Of a stretch of DNA of 64,000 nt, positions 13,501 through 25,577 are shown in pieces. The notes below the pieces were generated by a model. It saw nothing but the letters and a program-made list of their open reading frames with translations, was not told where the DNA came from and did not search any database. A program made the translations under genes and the position numbers. Each line of letters begins with the position of its first letter. The stretch's first letter is position 1. This DNA comes from Macropodus opercularis (lineage: Eukaryota > Chordata > Actinopteri > Anabantiformes > Osphronemidae): positions 134,001 through 198,000 of the forward strand of contig CM061106.1 in assembly GCA_030770545.1 (NCBI GenBank), read 5' to 3'.

Positions 13501-16500
13501 TGTTCTCTCAAATCAACCTCGGTCGAGCTCTCCCTGATTGACAGGCTCGCTGATGTGCTTCCCACTCTGCTTATTGCAAGGAGACAGGCCACAGAGCTGA
13601 GGTTGCAGTCAGTCCACAGCCCGGGTTCAGCGCGTGTCAGATCAGCGTTGACGGCGAGAGCAGATGATGGTCGGCCCAGGCCCCTCCTGTAGCCTTTAGC
13701 TCAGATCGGTGTTCGCTAACAGAAGCAGGTGAAAGTGTGATCGTTGTCGTGTGTCCTAATCCATCTTCTCGGTTCTGCGGCTGAACGCATTGACTTCATG
13801 CTGCTAACAGGCCAGCTGTGACGTGGTCTGGTTCTGGAGCACAGCGGTTCTGTAGGACTCCATACCAGGCGAACATCTGAACTGAACCGTCCTCTGCTCT
13901 CGTCCCTCTGTCGCAGTACGGCTACCCACCTGACCGGCGGTCCATCGCGGCCGTCCCTCCTCAGGCCGTCCCTCCTCAGGCCGTCACTCCTCAGTCCTTG
14001 CAGGGCAAGACGGTGAGTGTCCGTAAACCCGTCATTGATCCAGTGACCTGCTCTCTGCAGCCTCTTCTTGCTGTTGTTCCACTTTTCTCTGTTGACGCGT
14101 GCAGAATGTTGCGATGCTTCAGTCCCTGGGTTCCAGATGTTATTCTGATGACGAGCGGCTCCGCGCCGCTGTTAGCTGCCTGCTTTGTTGTGAGCTGTTA
14201 GAGGAAACACGTGACTCTCTGTGGTTCCATCTCACTGGTCATGAACGTCTGACGCCGTCAGTGTGGCATCTCTCCTTCTCCTTCTGTGTGTTGCTGTGTG
14301 CAGCCTGAGGAGCTGACTCTTCTGCTGATCAAGCTCCGCCGTCAGCAGGCGGAGCTCAACAGCCTGCGGGAGCACACAGTAGCTCAGCTAATGGCCCTGG
14401 GTATGGAGGGGCCCAACGCCAAGGTCAGCACCGAGCGCGTACTCGCATGGGGATGCATGTTCTCGGCCGAGCAGGGTTTGTGTGTCTGTAAGGCACCTGG
14501 CGTGTTCTAGGAGCCTCCACTACACTTGACTAGATGAGCCGGTTTGCCCATAGGTCAGCGTCAGTAGAACACTCCTACTGATCTGACCCCTGGCCTTCGA
14601 TGCAGCATAGATGGGACGGGTCACGTGAGCGTTCGGGGCTACGTCGTCAGGGAACGCGGGACTAACGCTGCGCTGCGACAGCTCGCTCCGTTCATGTTCC
14701 GCTGCCGGTCTGTGCGTCGATTGCAGTCGTGCATGACGAGGCCTCTGTAGTGTGCGATGCATGGATGCGTCGTGTTTCCGTAACTAGACGCATGCACTAA
14801 GTGTGAAGAAAGTGTTGGAGGAATATCTGCAACAACCTGCATGCTATTAAAACCAGATGCCGTGTGATGCAGCTAAAGTCTTTTCTACTCTTTTCTGGTC
14901 TCTCCCTTCTGCTTTTCTGCTTCTTCTGCGGCTGCTGCAGACCGATGTTCTCACACATCACCTACAGAGGAACCTTGTCTACCTGGAGAGCCAGGTGAGG
15001 ACGGGCCACTCTGCCTTTTCATTACGCTGTGCTCGGAACCATAGCTGCTGTGTATAGCGAAGGTCGTGTGCAGGCTGACGTGACCGCCCTGACACGAACC
15101 TGTGGTTGTTTCCAGGCTGACGCTGAGCTAGGCTAGCAGGTGCCACGCCGATGGAGACCTGGTCACAGACTAGAGCAGGGCCGCGTTGTCGTATTTGCAT
15201 GTGCTACAGGACACAAGCAGAACAGACAGATGATCACGTGTTTTTAAATGCACCTCCGTGAACACGGTGCTAACACGCTGCCCGGTCGACCGGGACAAAC
15301 AGAAGCTGCAGCAGTTCAGTTTATGTCCAGCTTCTAGGTCATTGAAGCCACGTGCTGCAGGGAGAGGACACAGAGAAGCCAACTAGAAGCGTCTGCTTGG
15401 CCGGACTGGACGAAACCCTTCACCACGGTAGAGCAAGGCTGAGCCAGAACCAGTGTTGGTGATGATTGTCCAACTATCTGCATGCTCTGATATCACTGTG
15501 GCCAATACCAACTAGTAGCGGCAACAAGGTTCTCTGAGGGATTGATACCTTAAAGGGACACAGAGGCTGAGACATGATGCTCCTCTGACATGTGTAGAGG
15601 TTGGTGACTGGCCTTAGTGGTTCCCAGTTCACCCAGCTGTCGCCGTTGCCTGGTGGTGAGGACAGCGGCTGAGCTAATGGACTGTAGCTGAGCTTAGCAG
15701 GTAAATGGTCTCCACCGTAGAAAGGACGAGGCAGCGTTAGCGTCTGACTCCGTCCAGGTGGCGACTCGTCGACCTTCTCCGCGTCCGGCTCCGATCCCAG
15801 CCCACCGCGGCCGGACACGGGAGGAAGACACTCGGAGCAGAGAGGAAGGACGTGGAGTCCATTTGTTGTTGGAGCTTAAAGTGTCTGATGTGCTGCTTCG
15901 GCTTGATCCCGTTTAAAGACGTGAGGCTACTAGTTACCAGCCAACGCTTCCAGCTGTATTGTCACACCAGTGTATCCTCTGTCTCCACTGTGCTCCGCTA
16001 GACGAAGGAAAACGAGCCCCTAATCTTCACGATTCACACTATGATCGAAAACTCGGCACCGAGGCCGCAACTCTACCAGCAAGTAAGGTCTTGGGCTGTG
16101 GCCGTCGTCCAGGCAGTCGGTGTGCATGCTTGTCCCCCCTGTCGCCATCAGCCTCTTGGATGTCGTCCGTCTGGTCCCATCGTGGCGTCATTTCACTCAT
16201 TCACTGTCACTTTGGCTTCATGGCGTCTTCCTGCTGGGTGAGCATGGCTTATGGGTGCTGCCGCGTCATAGCCATAGAAGTGTCTCCTCATCGCCTGTCT
16301 TCACACCTCACTGTCCTTCGGGAATGCAGACTGTGTGACGCCTACTTTAGCTGGATTTGGTCACAGACAGACAGATGTCCCTGTAAACATGGTTAGGATT
16401 CTAAGCAGAACCACTGAGCCAGTGGCCAGGCAGTGGACGCTGTGGTTGGAGCAGGGTGGCTGTCTGTGCTAAGCTGGACTGGCCACAGTGTGTAGCTAGA

Positions 16501-19500
16501 GAGATGCCCGTCTGCTGCATGACGGAGCAAGACCCTGCTGCACAGAAAAGGCTCAGCTACAGCGGAAAGACAGGTGCAGCAGGAGGCGTGACTACGATTC
16601 AGCGCTAGACGTCACGTCATCCTGAAGCAGATGTGCTGCTGCCGCCACCTGCTGCCTGACTGTGCCTTGTGCTTCCAGATCAGCCCAGACGACCACAAAG
16701 AGAGTTTGCTGGCTCAGCGCGCACCGGAGGCCGACACCGACGTAAGACGGGTCCGCGGCACATCGCGGTGTTGCTGAGGGGTCGCGGGGTTTCACGCTGT
16801 CCTGTGTGTGTCTGTGTGTTAGACCAAGCTGAGCAGACTGTGCGAGCAGGACAAGGCGGTGAGGATGCAGGAGGACAAGCTGCAGCAGCTGCACAGGGAG
16901 AAGGTACGTCTGCCTCCGAGCGGCGCCGCGTCCGCGACCGGCACGTGTGCAATGACGTGTCTGTGTGTGCAGCACACGCTGGAGACGGCCCTGCTGTCGG
17001 CGAGTCAGGAGCTGAGCGAACAGAGCGGCTCCAGCGCCGGCGCCACGCAGAGCCTGGTCCAGCAGAGAGACGTGCTGCAGAACGGGCTGCTCAGCACCTG
17101 CAGAGAGCTGTCCAGAGTCAGCGCGGTGAGCTCCCGGCCTGCACTGACCAGGCTGACCGTTCCCCTGCGGTAGTAGCAGTAGCGCCAGGGGGCGAGGTTG
17201 GCAACTGCAGCCCTTTAGTTTTAGTTTTTTAGACACTGGGCACTTAGTCTGCAAATATGGCCACAAATGTGATTCAGGTGGGTCAGTGTCTTATTATGCA
17301 GCAGGACAACGACAGCACGTGTTGGACAAAGCAGAAGGTCACAAAACGCACTCAGTTAGACAAGTGGAGATCAGCCATGAGTCAAAACACACTGGACACT
17401 CGTCTGACGCTGGTGTCCTGGTTTCAGGAGCTGGAGCGTTCATGGAGAGAGTACGACAAGTTGGAGGCAGATGTGACGCAAGCCAAGTCCAACCTGCTGG
17501 AGCAGCTGGAGGCCCTGGGCAGCCCACAGGTGACGCACACACAGACACACACACACACACACACGCACACACACACACGGGCAAGTCAGTCTCCCAACAG
17601 CTTGGTTTGTGTTTCAGACAGAGCCTCCGAGTCAGCGGCACATCCAGATCCAGAAGGAGCTGTGGAGGATCCAGGACGTGATGGAGGCTCTCTCCAAAAA
17701 CAAGCCTCAGCGGAGCACAGACAGCAGTGAGAATTTCTACTACCTCTACCTACTGATGAAAGAAGCTCTGTCTCGTTTGCTTGTCGGCGGTTGAGATGTT
17801 TCACAGCTCAGTTTGTCTCCGTTCCCAGGTTTGCCGGCATCCAAACCGCTCTCCAGCATCCAGAAGAACGAGGTGAGGCCGCGCTCCGGCTCCATGCAGT
17901 CATGCTGTAGGGGTTGCCACGGTAACCGGCAGCCGGTCCTTGCTGCTCAGCTGACACTGAACTAGATTTAATATGTCAATTTGAGACCTAAAGCACCTGA
18001 AGGTGTTTAGCTTGAGGCCCTCGTTCAAGATGACCTCAAACCAACCAGGCCTCAGCTCGTCAGCTGACCAACCTGTGTCTCAGCCTCACGTCACTTTGAG
18101 CCTATTCCAGGACTCGCAGTAACATGACTCCATTCAGAACCTGGTTCCTGTGGTGGGTCCTTGTGACGGCGTCGCTGAAGTGTCCGCTTTGTCGCTTTGT
18201 CGTGACGATGCTCCTATTAACGCATGTGTTCGTGCCAACAGGCAGTGACGTTACTCCCCCTCAGTCCTCTCGAGGACGGTGACAGTGTGCCCCGCCGCCC
18301 GCCCCTCCCCCAGTACTACGATTCCTCTGAGCGACCCCCTCACGTGCCCCTCCCCCACTCGCACCCGAGTGGGCGCCTGCCCCCCCACGCGCACCGGCCC
18401 GAGGACCGCAAGGCCGGCGGCAGGAACGGCGCGCACAGCGTAAGGCGCATTCATGGCCCCTCCCACTCATCCATCCACGTGCATTCCACCCTTTGCATCA
18501 ACTCCATACGTGGACACGCCCCAACGTGGGCCATCTTTGGTTCTGACCCGTTATCCATGCTCCGTTCAGCCTGCTCTGGTCCAGATGTTTGTTGGTGTTC
18601 CCTGTTGTGTTCACTGTGAGTTGTGTTCTTCATAGACTGTTCCATCAACGTTCCGCAGGACAGGTCACTAAAGTCCTTCTGCCGTACTAGCAATGAACAA
18701 ATCAAACATGCATGCGCTCAGAATGTTTTCTGCTTCATCGGCATCCATCTCACCTTCCACGCGCTGCCAGGGAACGCGAAGGCCCAGATGATCACAGAGC
18801 CACCACCATGCTTCACAGAATCTCAAACCTCCTCCCATTCGTTTCTGTGGTTTCGAACATATAGGGATGCATGAAACGTCTTGGAGTCCTGGAACCGTCA
18901 GCGTGTAGCTTATTGGGAAACACAAACAGCCTTTTGCTGATCTTGTTTGATTTGTTCATTTGCAGAGGTGCATAAATCATTCGACAACTCTGACTTAATT
19001 GAAACAGCTTTGTTACTGTCTCAGATTCTCGTAGAAATAGCTTTTGCTGAAATCTTAGCTTTTTTCAATTCTCTGGGCTTGAGCCTTACTCATCTTTGCT
19101 TCTGTTACAGCAGGGCCCAGACTACCGGCTTTATAAGAGTGAGCCTGAGCTCACCACCGTAAAAGAGGAAGTGGACGAGACCAGCGGTGAAGACAAGGAC
19201 AAGACGGACTCCTCACACGAGAGGAAGGACGCTGCACCCTCCAAAGGTACCTCACATACAACCGGTGCTGGGGATTCGGACGAAAGATGTGACAAGCGCA
19301 GAGTGAAGTTCAAAAGCCAGTTTGGTTCAGCAGGGCCTCATGAACCAGGTGTCTGATGTTTCTCTGTGTTCTCCAGCAGCGCCCCCGTACCCGGTGGGAA
19401 TTGTCCCACCCAGGACCAAATCTCCCAAGAGCCCTCCCGAGTCTTCCACCATCGCCTCCTACGTGACTCTGAGGAAGACCAAGAAGCCTGAATCCAGATC

Positions 19501-22500
19501 GGTACGTTTGCCTTTGAGCGTTAGCGGAGCAGCAGATGTGGGTCAGAGCTGTTCCCGTTGTAGTCTGCTCCAGGAGACGCGTCTGCGACAGGCCGTTTAA
19601 CTTAAAGGAAGCACTTCTGCAAGTGATGCCTGACGTTTTCTTCTCAAGTCTTTGTCTGACGTTCCGGGTTCACACAGCAGCCACATTTCTTTAGTCAGGG
19701 GATGTACAAAAACAACTTTGTTTCTTTCGTCTGTCACTGTCTGATCTCAAGGATTCTGCTGCTTTGCTCCTGACAAGTAAATGAATGTACAAAACGCTGC
19801 AGCAGTTCGGGTGAAGGTTTGCCATGTCTTTATTTACACACAAGGCTCCAGCGAGGAGAGTCAGCTGTAGGAGGAACTCTGACAAGGAGACACACAGCAG
19901 GGAATGTTCTCACCTTTCTGTGCAGGACCGTCCCAGGAGCGCAGCGGATCAGATCGGGTTCGGCGAGCGAGAGGTGGGTAGAACCAGGATGAGTGTGGAG
20001 GAGCAGCTGGAGAGAATGAGGAGAAACCAGGAGGCGTCGTCGCTCAGAGAGAAGAAGCGGGAAACGCCGTCGCGCTCACCTTCCTTCAGCAAAGACCCTT
20101 CGGTTGCGCCGCAGGTGATTCGGCAGCCTAGTAGCTAAAATGCCACGTGGCGCTGGCTTCGTCCGTTGCACTGACACTAATTCAAGCTGCTGGTTGTGTG
20201 TGCAGACCCGGGCCCAGGCAGACGGCGCCTGTGCAGACCCAGTGGAGCTGGAAGCAGCTCTGCAGCAGCTGAAGCTGGCCCACATGGAGCAGAGCTTCGC
20301 TGCTGGGGCTCCTACAGAGCCGCCGGCCGCACCGCAGGTCCGTCACGTCATTATCAGCTTCAGCATGTACGCGCAGAACTTATGGCGGCTAAAACTCCTG
20401 CTGTGATTCCATTTCAACCTTCAGCAGGAGGTGAAAAGTGACAAATGCGAGGACGTCAAGCAGGACACACGTGTGAGCGAGTCACAGGCTGAGACCAACA
20501 GCACCGACGCTGAGGAGGTACTGCACAGCCACAAAGCTGTTCTGCCTGCTGGGCCACACGTCGATGCTAACTGACGCTAACCTGATGTTAACTGACGTTA
20601 ACCTGATGGTAACCGGACGCTAACCTGACGCTAACCTCACGTTAACCTGATGTTAACCTGACGCTAACCTGATGTTAACTGAGGTTAACCTTACGTTAAC
20701 CTGATGGTAACCGGACGCTAACCTGACGCTAACCTCACGTTAACCTGATGTTAACCTGACGCTAACCTGATGTTAACCTGACGCTAACCTGATGTTAACT
20801 GACGTTAACCTGACGCTAATCTCACGTTAACCTGATGTTAACCTGACGCTAACTGACATCAACTTGACCTTAACCTGACATTTACTGACGTTAACCTAGA
20901 TGAGGTGAACTGGACGTTAACCTCACGTTAACCTGATGTTAACTGACGTTAACCGTACGTTAACCAAGATGACATTAACCTGATGTTAACCGGACATTTA
21001 CTTAGGGTTAACCTGATGCTAACTGACATCAACTTGACCATAACCTGACATTTACTGACGTTAACCTTATGTTAACCTAGATGACGTTCACCTGACATTT
21101 ACTGATGTTAACTGATGTTAACCGTACGTTTACTGAGGTTAACGTAAGGTTAACCTAATGCTAACTGACATCAACCTAACGTTAACCTAATGCTAACTGA
21201 CATCAACCTAACGTTAACCTGACATTTACTGTAGTTAACCTGGCGGTGGCTGACGTGAGTCTGACATTAACTCCATGAAGCCAGTGCTTAACGCTTGGAT
21301 GTGGGTTGGCGGGGCAGTACCAGCGATGTCTGCTGGAAGCAGTAGGTGGTGAACTAACAGATTCTGTTACACTCTTACTCTTATCTCGCTGCGTGTAATC
21401 CCAGGCCTGGCTGCCATCGGCAGGAACGTCTCTGAATGTAATCTGGGAAAATAACAGAGGATTTGTGGGAATGCAGAGGAAGCCAGGTTGGCTTTAAGGG
21501 GTTTATCACTTGGATTCAGCCAGGATTGGTAGCGGAGACTGGGCTGCTTTCCAGTGGGATGCCACCCTGAAGCTGTCTACAGCTCCCACTTCCCTTCCTA
21601 TAGCTAATAATTTATAAAGAACGCTTTGAGTTATTTGATTTGTTTTCTGTTCTCACTTGCTGGTTTATTTGCGAATGTATTCATTATTGGTTTGTGATGC
21701 AGTATGGACCAAGGAGGCTCAAGAAATTCCTCACTAATAGCCAGTTTGTTATAGCCAGAGTAAACACTAAGCCTCATGGGAGTTGTAGTGTGCAGGTAGA
21801 TTCTGAATGGAGTGAGGACAGAGGCTCCTCTCCAGCCCTGGGGGCGTTAGCGGCCTGGTTGAGGGTAAGTATGGCCCAACCTCTCCAAAAGCTCAAAAAG
21901 AATCCACAGGTAATGGACAAGTCAGAGAGACAGTTAAACGTTCCTGCAGAAACAAAGACAGAACTGAAACTATCCCCTCGAGCAAAAAACACCAAAAATC
22001 CAATTATGTGAGACGAGAATGACAACACGATCAGGGCGATAAGGAGAGAGAGCTGCCAGACAGACTGGCTCGCACACACACAACTCCACAGAAACCCACT
22101 TGTTTACTGACTCGGTACTCGAGTGGGTCTGTAACTCATGCCTTCGTATCCCAGCCATGCTCACGAGGTCTACGTCCAACTGCGTTCCAGTTTGGTGAGA
22201 GCCAGAGGGTGGTGATTGTGGACGTGGGCCTGCAGACTCAGCGCGTGGAGATCGTGAACCTTCAGGCCTTTGAGGACGACGACAGCCGAGAGCACGACCT
22301 TACCAGCTCCCCTACGAACACCACCACCACCGAGAACAGGTACGCCCACGCAGAACAGCCGCGGCAGGCAAGGGCTTACGAATCCACCGCTTAGAACATT
22401 CAACACACTGTGCATGTGCACTGGATGCGCTACTAACACCTCCCCACTGCAGCAATACCAGTGGTGGTTAGCAGACACGAACCGACGGAGCAGGTTGAGA

Positions 22501-23365
22501 TTCATGACACGTTGCGATGCCGCTGTTCCCTGCAGCTTCCAGACTCCTGAGCCGGAGACGCCGAGCCCAGAGCCCAAGGAGGAGGAGGCCGACATGATGC
22601 AGCAAAGCACCGCCAAGAGCCTGGATCCATACCAGCTGACGGCCGGCGGCAAGAAATGCAACAACAACAACAACAACATGTTGTCTTGTAAGTGGAGACG
22701 TCCATCACACTTCCAACCAAAGCTACTGTTAGCTGTTAGCCTCTCTGGGTCCACGTCCAGGGCTGGACTACGGCTGGTTCACCAGCTGTCCGCCTATTGA
22801 CCGTTTTACTGGGAGGTGCTGTGTCCACGCTGACCCTCCTTTAAGGAGCAGTGAGAGTGATGCATGGCTTCAAACACACGTCCTCTTCATTTAAAACGAA
22901 CAAACTAGCTTCTATAGCTCGTTAGTGCTCAAGGCCGAAGAGTGAAAGCTTGTGACGTACAGCAGGCACAGCTGAAACGCACGTGCACACAGTGAGTTAC
23001 TTATATGAGCGACAGTCTGTCGTCACCCAGGCGTGGAATCTAAGCTAGGCTAGGCTAGGCTAGGCTAGGCTAAGAGCCTCTAAATGGAGGACTGTGTGTG
23101 TGCTATGGGAAATCGAACCACGGCCCTACGGCTGACGTAGGGCTCTAGAGCCTCAGTCGCTACGCACCATAGTTACCAGGCCTAGCATCTCATCCTCCAC
23201 GCTGAGCAGCAGAACACAGCACACCCTGGCGGACCAACCCAACCCGACGCGCAGTGACGCCGGCCTCTGGTGACATTGTGCTTAACTCCTGCGCCGTCGT
23301 GTGTCACGCCTCTGCTTTCTCCTCCTGCAGCGCAGACGTTCAGCATGGTGAGCAGCGACACGTGA
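4515..23365 (+). CDS. plekha5: PLEKHA5, 5'-partial (28 exons in window)
   Basis: Pleckstrin homology domain-containing family A member 5, a phosphoinositide-binding adaptor of cell junctions and microtubules. Exons: 4515-4598, 7980-8154, 8452-8556, 8960-9032, 9984-10084, 10276-10391, 10845-11942, 12480-12754, 12842-13080, 13917-14012, 14304-14423, 14941-14994, 16002-16082, 16679-16741, 16823-16903, 16973-17125, 17428-17529, 17618-17726, 17829-17872, 18242-18439, 19114-19246, 19380-19501, 19926-20114, 20206-20337, 20428-20517, 22191-22339, 22536-22687, 23331-23365. All phases join, giving 1455 residues. Seen in order: end of WW2 (HNERKVTCKHPVSG), a linker with GKRSNSIKRNPNAP, a PH domain from NWLYKQ to the end of exon 6 (window residues about 114-216), a nonapeptide repeat region (about 284-482), SYQTLPRNMPSHRAQI, a coiled coil (exons 15-18), DYRLYKSEPELTTV, and a C-terminus ending MVSSDT. 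These blocks match PLEKHA5 rather than PLEKHA6 or PLEKHA7, and the adjacent AEBP2 agrees with human synteny. The N-terminus lies outside the window. Exon 20 may be an alternative cassette. Confidence 0.92.
5506..6948 (+). repeat. AG-rich minisatellite in PLEKHA5 intron
   Basis: About 1.44 kb of head-to-tail units built on a core GAGGAGGAGACC followed by variable linkers (TATAGATACA, TCTAGAAGCA, TGACTAGTGCTAGATGCA, TCTCTAGCAGTAGAAGCA). Unit lengths are mostly 20-22 bp, with about 30-bp variants, giving on the order of 60 or more copies. Blocks of several variant units recur in the same order, for example around 6140-6400, which points to higher-order duplication. It sits between the WW2 exon (ending 4598) and the next exon at 7980. 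It carries no long open frame. Confidence 0.97.
11041..11640 (+). repeat. plekha5: Coding 27-bp repeat: about 22 nonapeptides in PLEKHA5
   Basis: Within exon 7, directly C-terminal to the PH domain, the frame encodes 21 consecutive units plus a final diverged unit beginning YGFQ. The best consensus is Y-x-L-x-K-D-G-E-K. Examples are YLLHKDGEK, YLLRKDGEK, YSLQKDGEV, YLLTKDGER and YGAVRDGER. The Tyr spacing is nine residues throughout except for one ten-residue unit (YGATRELDHR), and two units have lost the leading Tyr or His (HAAQKADDK, ALSLKETDR). Copies have diverged at the DNA level, so the array is old and held by selection on protein rather than freshly slipped. Each unit alternates Lys/Arg with Asp/Glu, giving a charged Tyr-rich segment. 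The human protein as I remember it has one clear unit here, matching the last one. Confidence 0.95.
17535..17578 (+). repeat. (CA)n microsatellite
   Basis: A CA dinucleotide run with single-base interruptions starts a few bases after the donor of PLEKHA5 exon 17 (donor at 17530), within a very short intron of about 88 bp. Length variation here could directly change the size of this minimal intron. Confidence 0.95.
20562..21273 (+). repeat. Degenerate GTTAACC tandem array in PLEKHA5 intron
   Basis: About 0.7 kb of roughly 12-bp units such as CTGACGTTAACC, CTGATGTTAACC, CTGACGCTAACC and CTGACATTTACT. The palindrome GTTAAC recurs many times. Order is regular at the left end and decays to the right, where units with ATTTACT and ACATCAACC dominate. 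It begins 45 bp after the donor of exon 25 (donor at 20518). It is not a canonical vertebrate telomere repeat (TTAGGG/CCCTAA). Confidence 0.95.
21274..22190 (+). other. Remainder of PLEKHA5 intron 25
   Basis: No exon is recognised. Exon 25 ends in phase 0 and the next recognised exon at 22191 starts in phase 0, so no extra exon is required here. A sequence at 21771-21789 reads, on the minus strand, ACTACAACTCCCATGAGGC. This partly resembles the ZNF143/THAP11 (SBS) motif, but the 3' half differs. The rest shows nothing I can name. Confidence 0.5.
23043..23073 (+). repeat. (CTAGG)n microsatellite
   Basis: About six copies of a five-base unit (CTAGG read from AGCTAGGCTAGG) in the last intron of PLEKHA5. 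Confidence 0.9.
23107..23168 (-). repeat. Possible tRNA-like/SINE remnant
   Basis: On the minus strand a near-perfect pol III B box (GGTTCGATTTCCC) lies about 45 bases after an A-box-like TAGCGACTGAGG, preceded by GGTGCGTAGC. Between them is a short inverted repeat (CCCTAC...GTAGGG). The layout resembles the head of a tRNA-derived element, but no full cloverleaf can be drawn and no tail is clear. Confidence 0.3.
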
Positions 23366-24740
23366 GGGACGCTGGCCCCGGCGTCCGCAGAGCCCAGATG
23401 TAGCCGGCCCGCACAGAGCACGCTCCACGGCTTCCACTTTGACACCGCTGTTCACGGGAGGACGGCCGGCACACGGACCAGCCGCCGCCGCGTGCAGAGA
23501 CAGGCAGACGTACTGCATCTTCACCACATGTCCATTCCCACGTATCCTGAAGCGACACGTTTAATCTGTGGAGTTGTGTTTGAAGACACGATTGGAAAAT
23601 GGTACAGCTCTAGAAAAGCGACGTATTGGTTTCAGCACAAATATGGCTGGGTTCACGAGTCCGTACGCTACCAGCGAGTCATCAGGTTTATTTTAGAAAC
23701 GTTCTCTACGCCACGTTTAAGACTGAAAGCGACTTCCCACCTGGCAACTCGTCCCACAGCTGATCGCTGCCGCCCCGAGTTAGCTTCCTCCGTCCAGTAG
23801 GGACGTCACGTGTCTAAGTTTGCAGATGACGCTTGCTTTACTGTTTGGGTTGAAGGCGATCCGCTGTGGAAGCTGGGTTTAGGGGTAAGTACTTACTCCT
23901 GCTGAAGTCTCCAGGGCTTGAACCAGACTAAAGTGTGTTAGGTAAAGAAAGGTCAAAAGGTCAGTACTGTTACTCGACGGATCTGACAAGGACGCGCCGC
24001 AGACTCCTTCCGTTAATGGACTCGCTAGGCAGCATCCCAGACGGAAGCAGCTGAACTCAGTTGGGTCCATCCGGTTCTGAACCATTTCACAATCTCGTCT
24101 GTACGCGGGAAATGTAACTCCACAGAAACCTATTACCAAATACACACCAGTGCACAGAGCGTTAGAACGACACTTGGTGGAGGTGGGTGTACAGCTGTAG
24201 ATACGAGCAGCGGACTCCACGTCCATGCAGTGCTTTACTTCACCCCAAAGTGACCACGGATGCTTTGATTCTATTTTCTCATCTTTACAAACCAGATTGT
24301 CTTTCGTCTCTGCATATATCAATGCCGTGTAAAGTATATATATGAACATAAACAGATTTTTACTCCCAAGGTGCCACTTCATGCTGCTGTTTTCTCTCTT
24401 CCTGGAGTGTTAGGGACGAGCAGGGGGTCTGCGTGTCCTGAGGGGTTTTGTCTGCTTTTATTCCAGTTGTGTCCGTTTTTGTTTTTCCCCACATAGAGGA
24501 TTTAGTGACGCCTGAATTTGTACCTGTGGTGAAGAATCGGAGAATAGCACACGCACGAAGCAATAAGTAGGACGTCGGAGCTCCAGAACAGTCAGAGATG
24601 TACAAACTGTAAAAGACAGCATAACTTATGTACACACAGCTGAATATTACCAGAGGTTATTATGAGTAGGGTCGATATGCAAAACGTTCATACCCCATCT
24701 GTTTTATATCATGTGAAATAAATGTTGATGTTCTTACAAC
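23366..24740 (+). other. plekha5: PLEKHA5 3' untranslated region
   Basis: About 1.35 kb follows the TGA at 23363-23365 before the first well-placed AATAAA (24717-24722). That signal is followed within 20-30 bases by a GT-rich stretch fit for cleavage. Frames in this interval are short and unrelated to known proteins. No other gene signal is seen. Confidence 0.65.
24717..24722 (+). promoter_or_regulatory. plekha5: Poly(A) signal, PLEKHA5
   Basis: AATAAA with a downstream GTTGATGTTCTT stretch, about 1.35 kb after the stop codon. It is the last such signal before the AEBP2 promoter. Confidence 0.7.
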
Positions 24741-25267
24741 GTGCTTTTAGCGCTTTCTCTGCCTGTCGCTGTCATTTGTTCTGTGATAATAATCTAATTC
24801 ATGTTTGGACTGAACCGGGTCTGAGCAGCCCCGGGCTCCAGGCGGAGCCAGCCGGACCCGGTGAGGGCGCGTGAACACGGGGAACGGTTCGGGTGATTTT
24901 AGATGGTTCGGTCCGGCGGACGAACGCGAGATGGAAGCCACGTGCGACACGCCGTCAGCGCCGCAAGGAGCGTTCGCGAGGCGCCGACGCCTACGGAAGG
25001 CTTCACGGTACCACCGAGCGAAGTCCACCCGACGCCGTTGGACCGGAGAACGCGGCCATGTCGCATTTCCCGTAACAGACGCGGGCGTCGCGTCTTGTGA
25101 CCGGCTCGCTGTCGCAAACGAGCCGTTCCGGCAGCTTCAGCCCGGACGTGGATAATTGTTCTGTTTGTCGGAACACGTGGAGCTAAAGAGGCCACAATGC
25201 CAAAGATCGTCTCTGTTGGACGGGATGACTCACTGCACTGAACAGAGGCTGATTCCCTCTGGAGGCG

Positions 25268-25275
25268 TATAAATA
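25268..25275 (+). promoter_or_regulatory. aebp2: TATA box, AEBP2 promoter
   Basis: TATAAATA lies 310 bp upstream of the AEBP2 start codon in a CpG-rich region (about 24.8-26.1 kb). A CACGTG E-box half-context is nearby (GTCACGTGAT at about 25286). A start site near 25300 would give a 5' leader of roughly 280 bases. Confidence 0.6.
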
Positions 25276-25577
25276 GACGCGTGTGTCACGTGATATTCAT
25301 CATAGCGGCCGTTTGGTCGTGGAACGTTTGCGGCTACCACGTGGGTTTGCATCCTTATTGCCCCGGTGAACGTCTTCCTGCTTTATTTAACGCCAACCCA
25401 ACAGCACGTTAAGCGTCACTGTCCCCGGTTAGCTGTGAACGCCGGACGTGCATCTTCGCAAATAGACGAGCTTCGGCGCTACGTCACGCCAACCCCCCGC
25501 TGCGGAGGCTCGAGCTGCGCGTGAGTGGAGGAAGAAGGGCAGCGTCGGGCAGAAACAGCGACCAGCTCGAGGCGAAC

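Noticed and set aside
20562..21273. Interstitial telomeric repeat
   Set aside because: Units are about 12 bp with GTTAACC, not TTAGGG. TTAACC only superficially resembles CCCTAA.
21640..22011. 123-codon frame as an extra PLEKHA5 exon or separate gene
   Set aside because: It matches no known domain, and the phases of exons 25 and 26 already agree without it.
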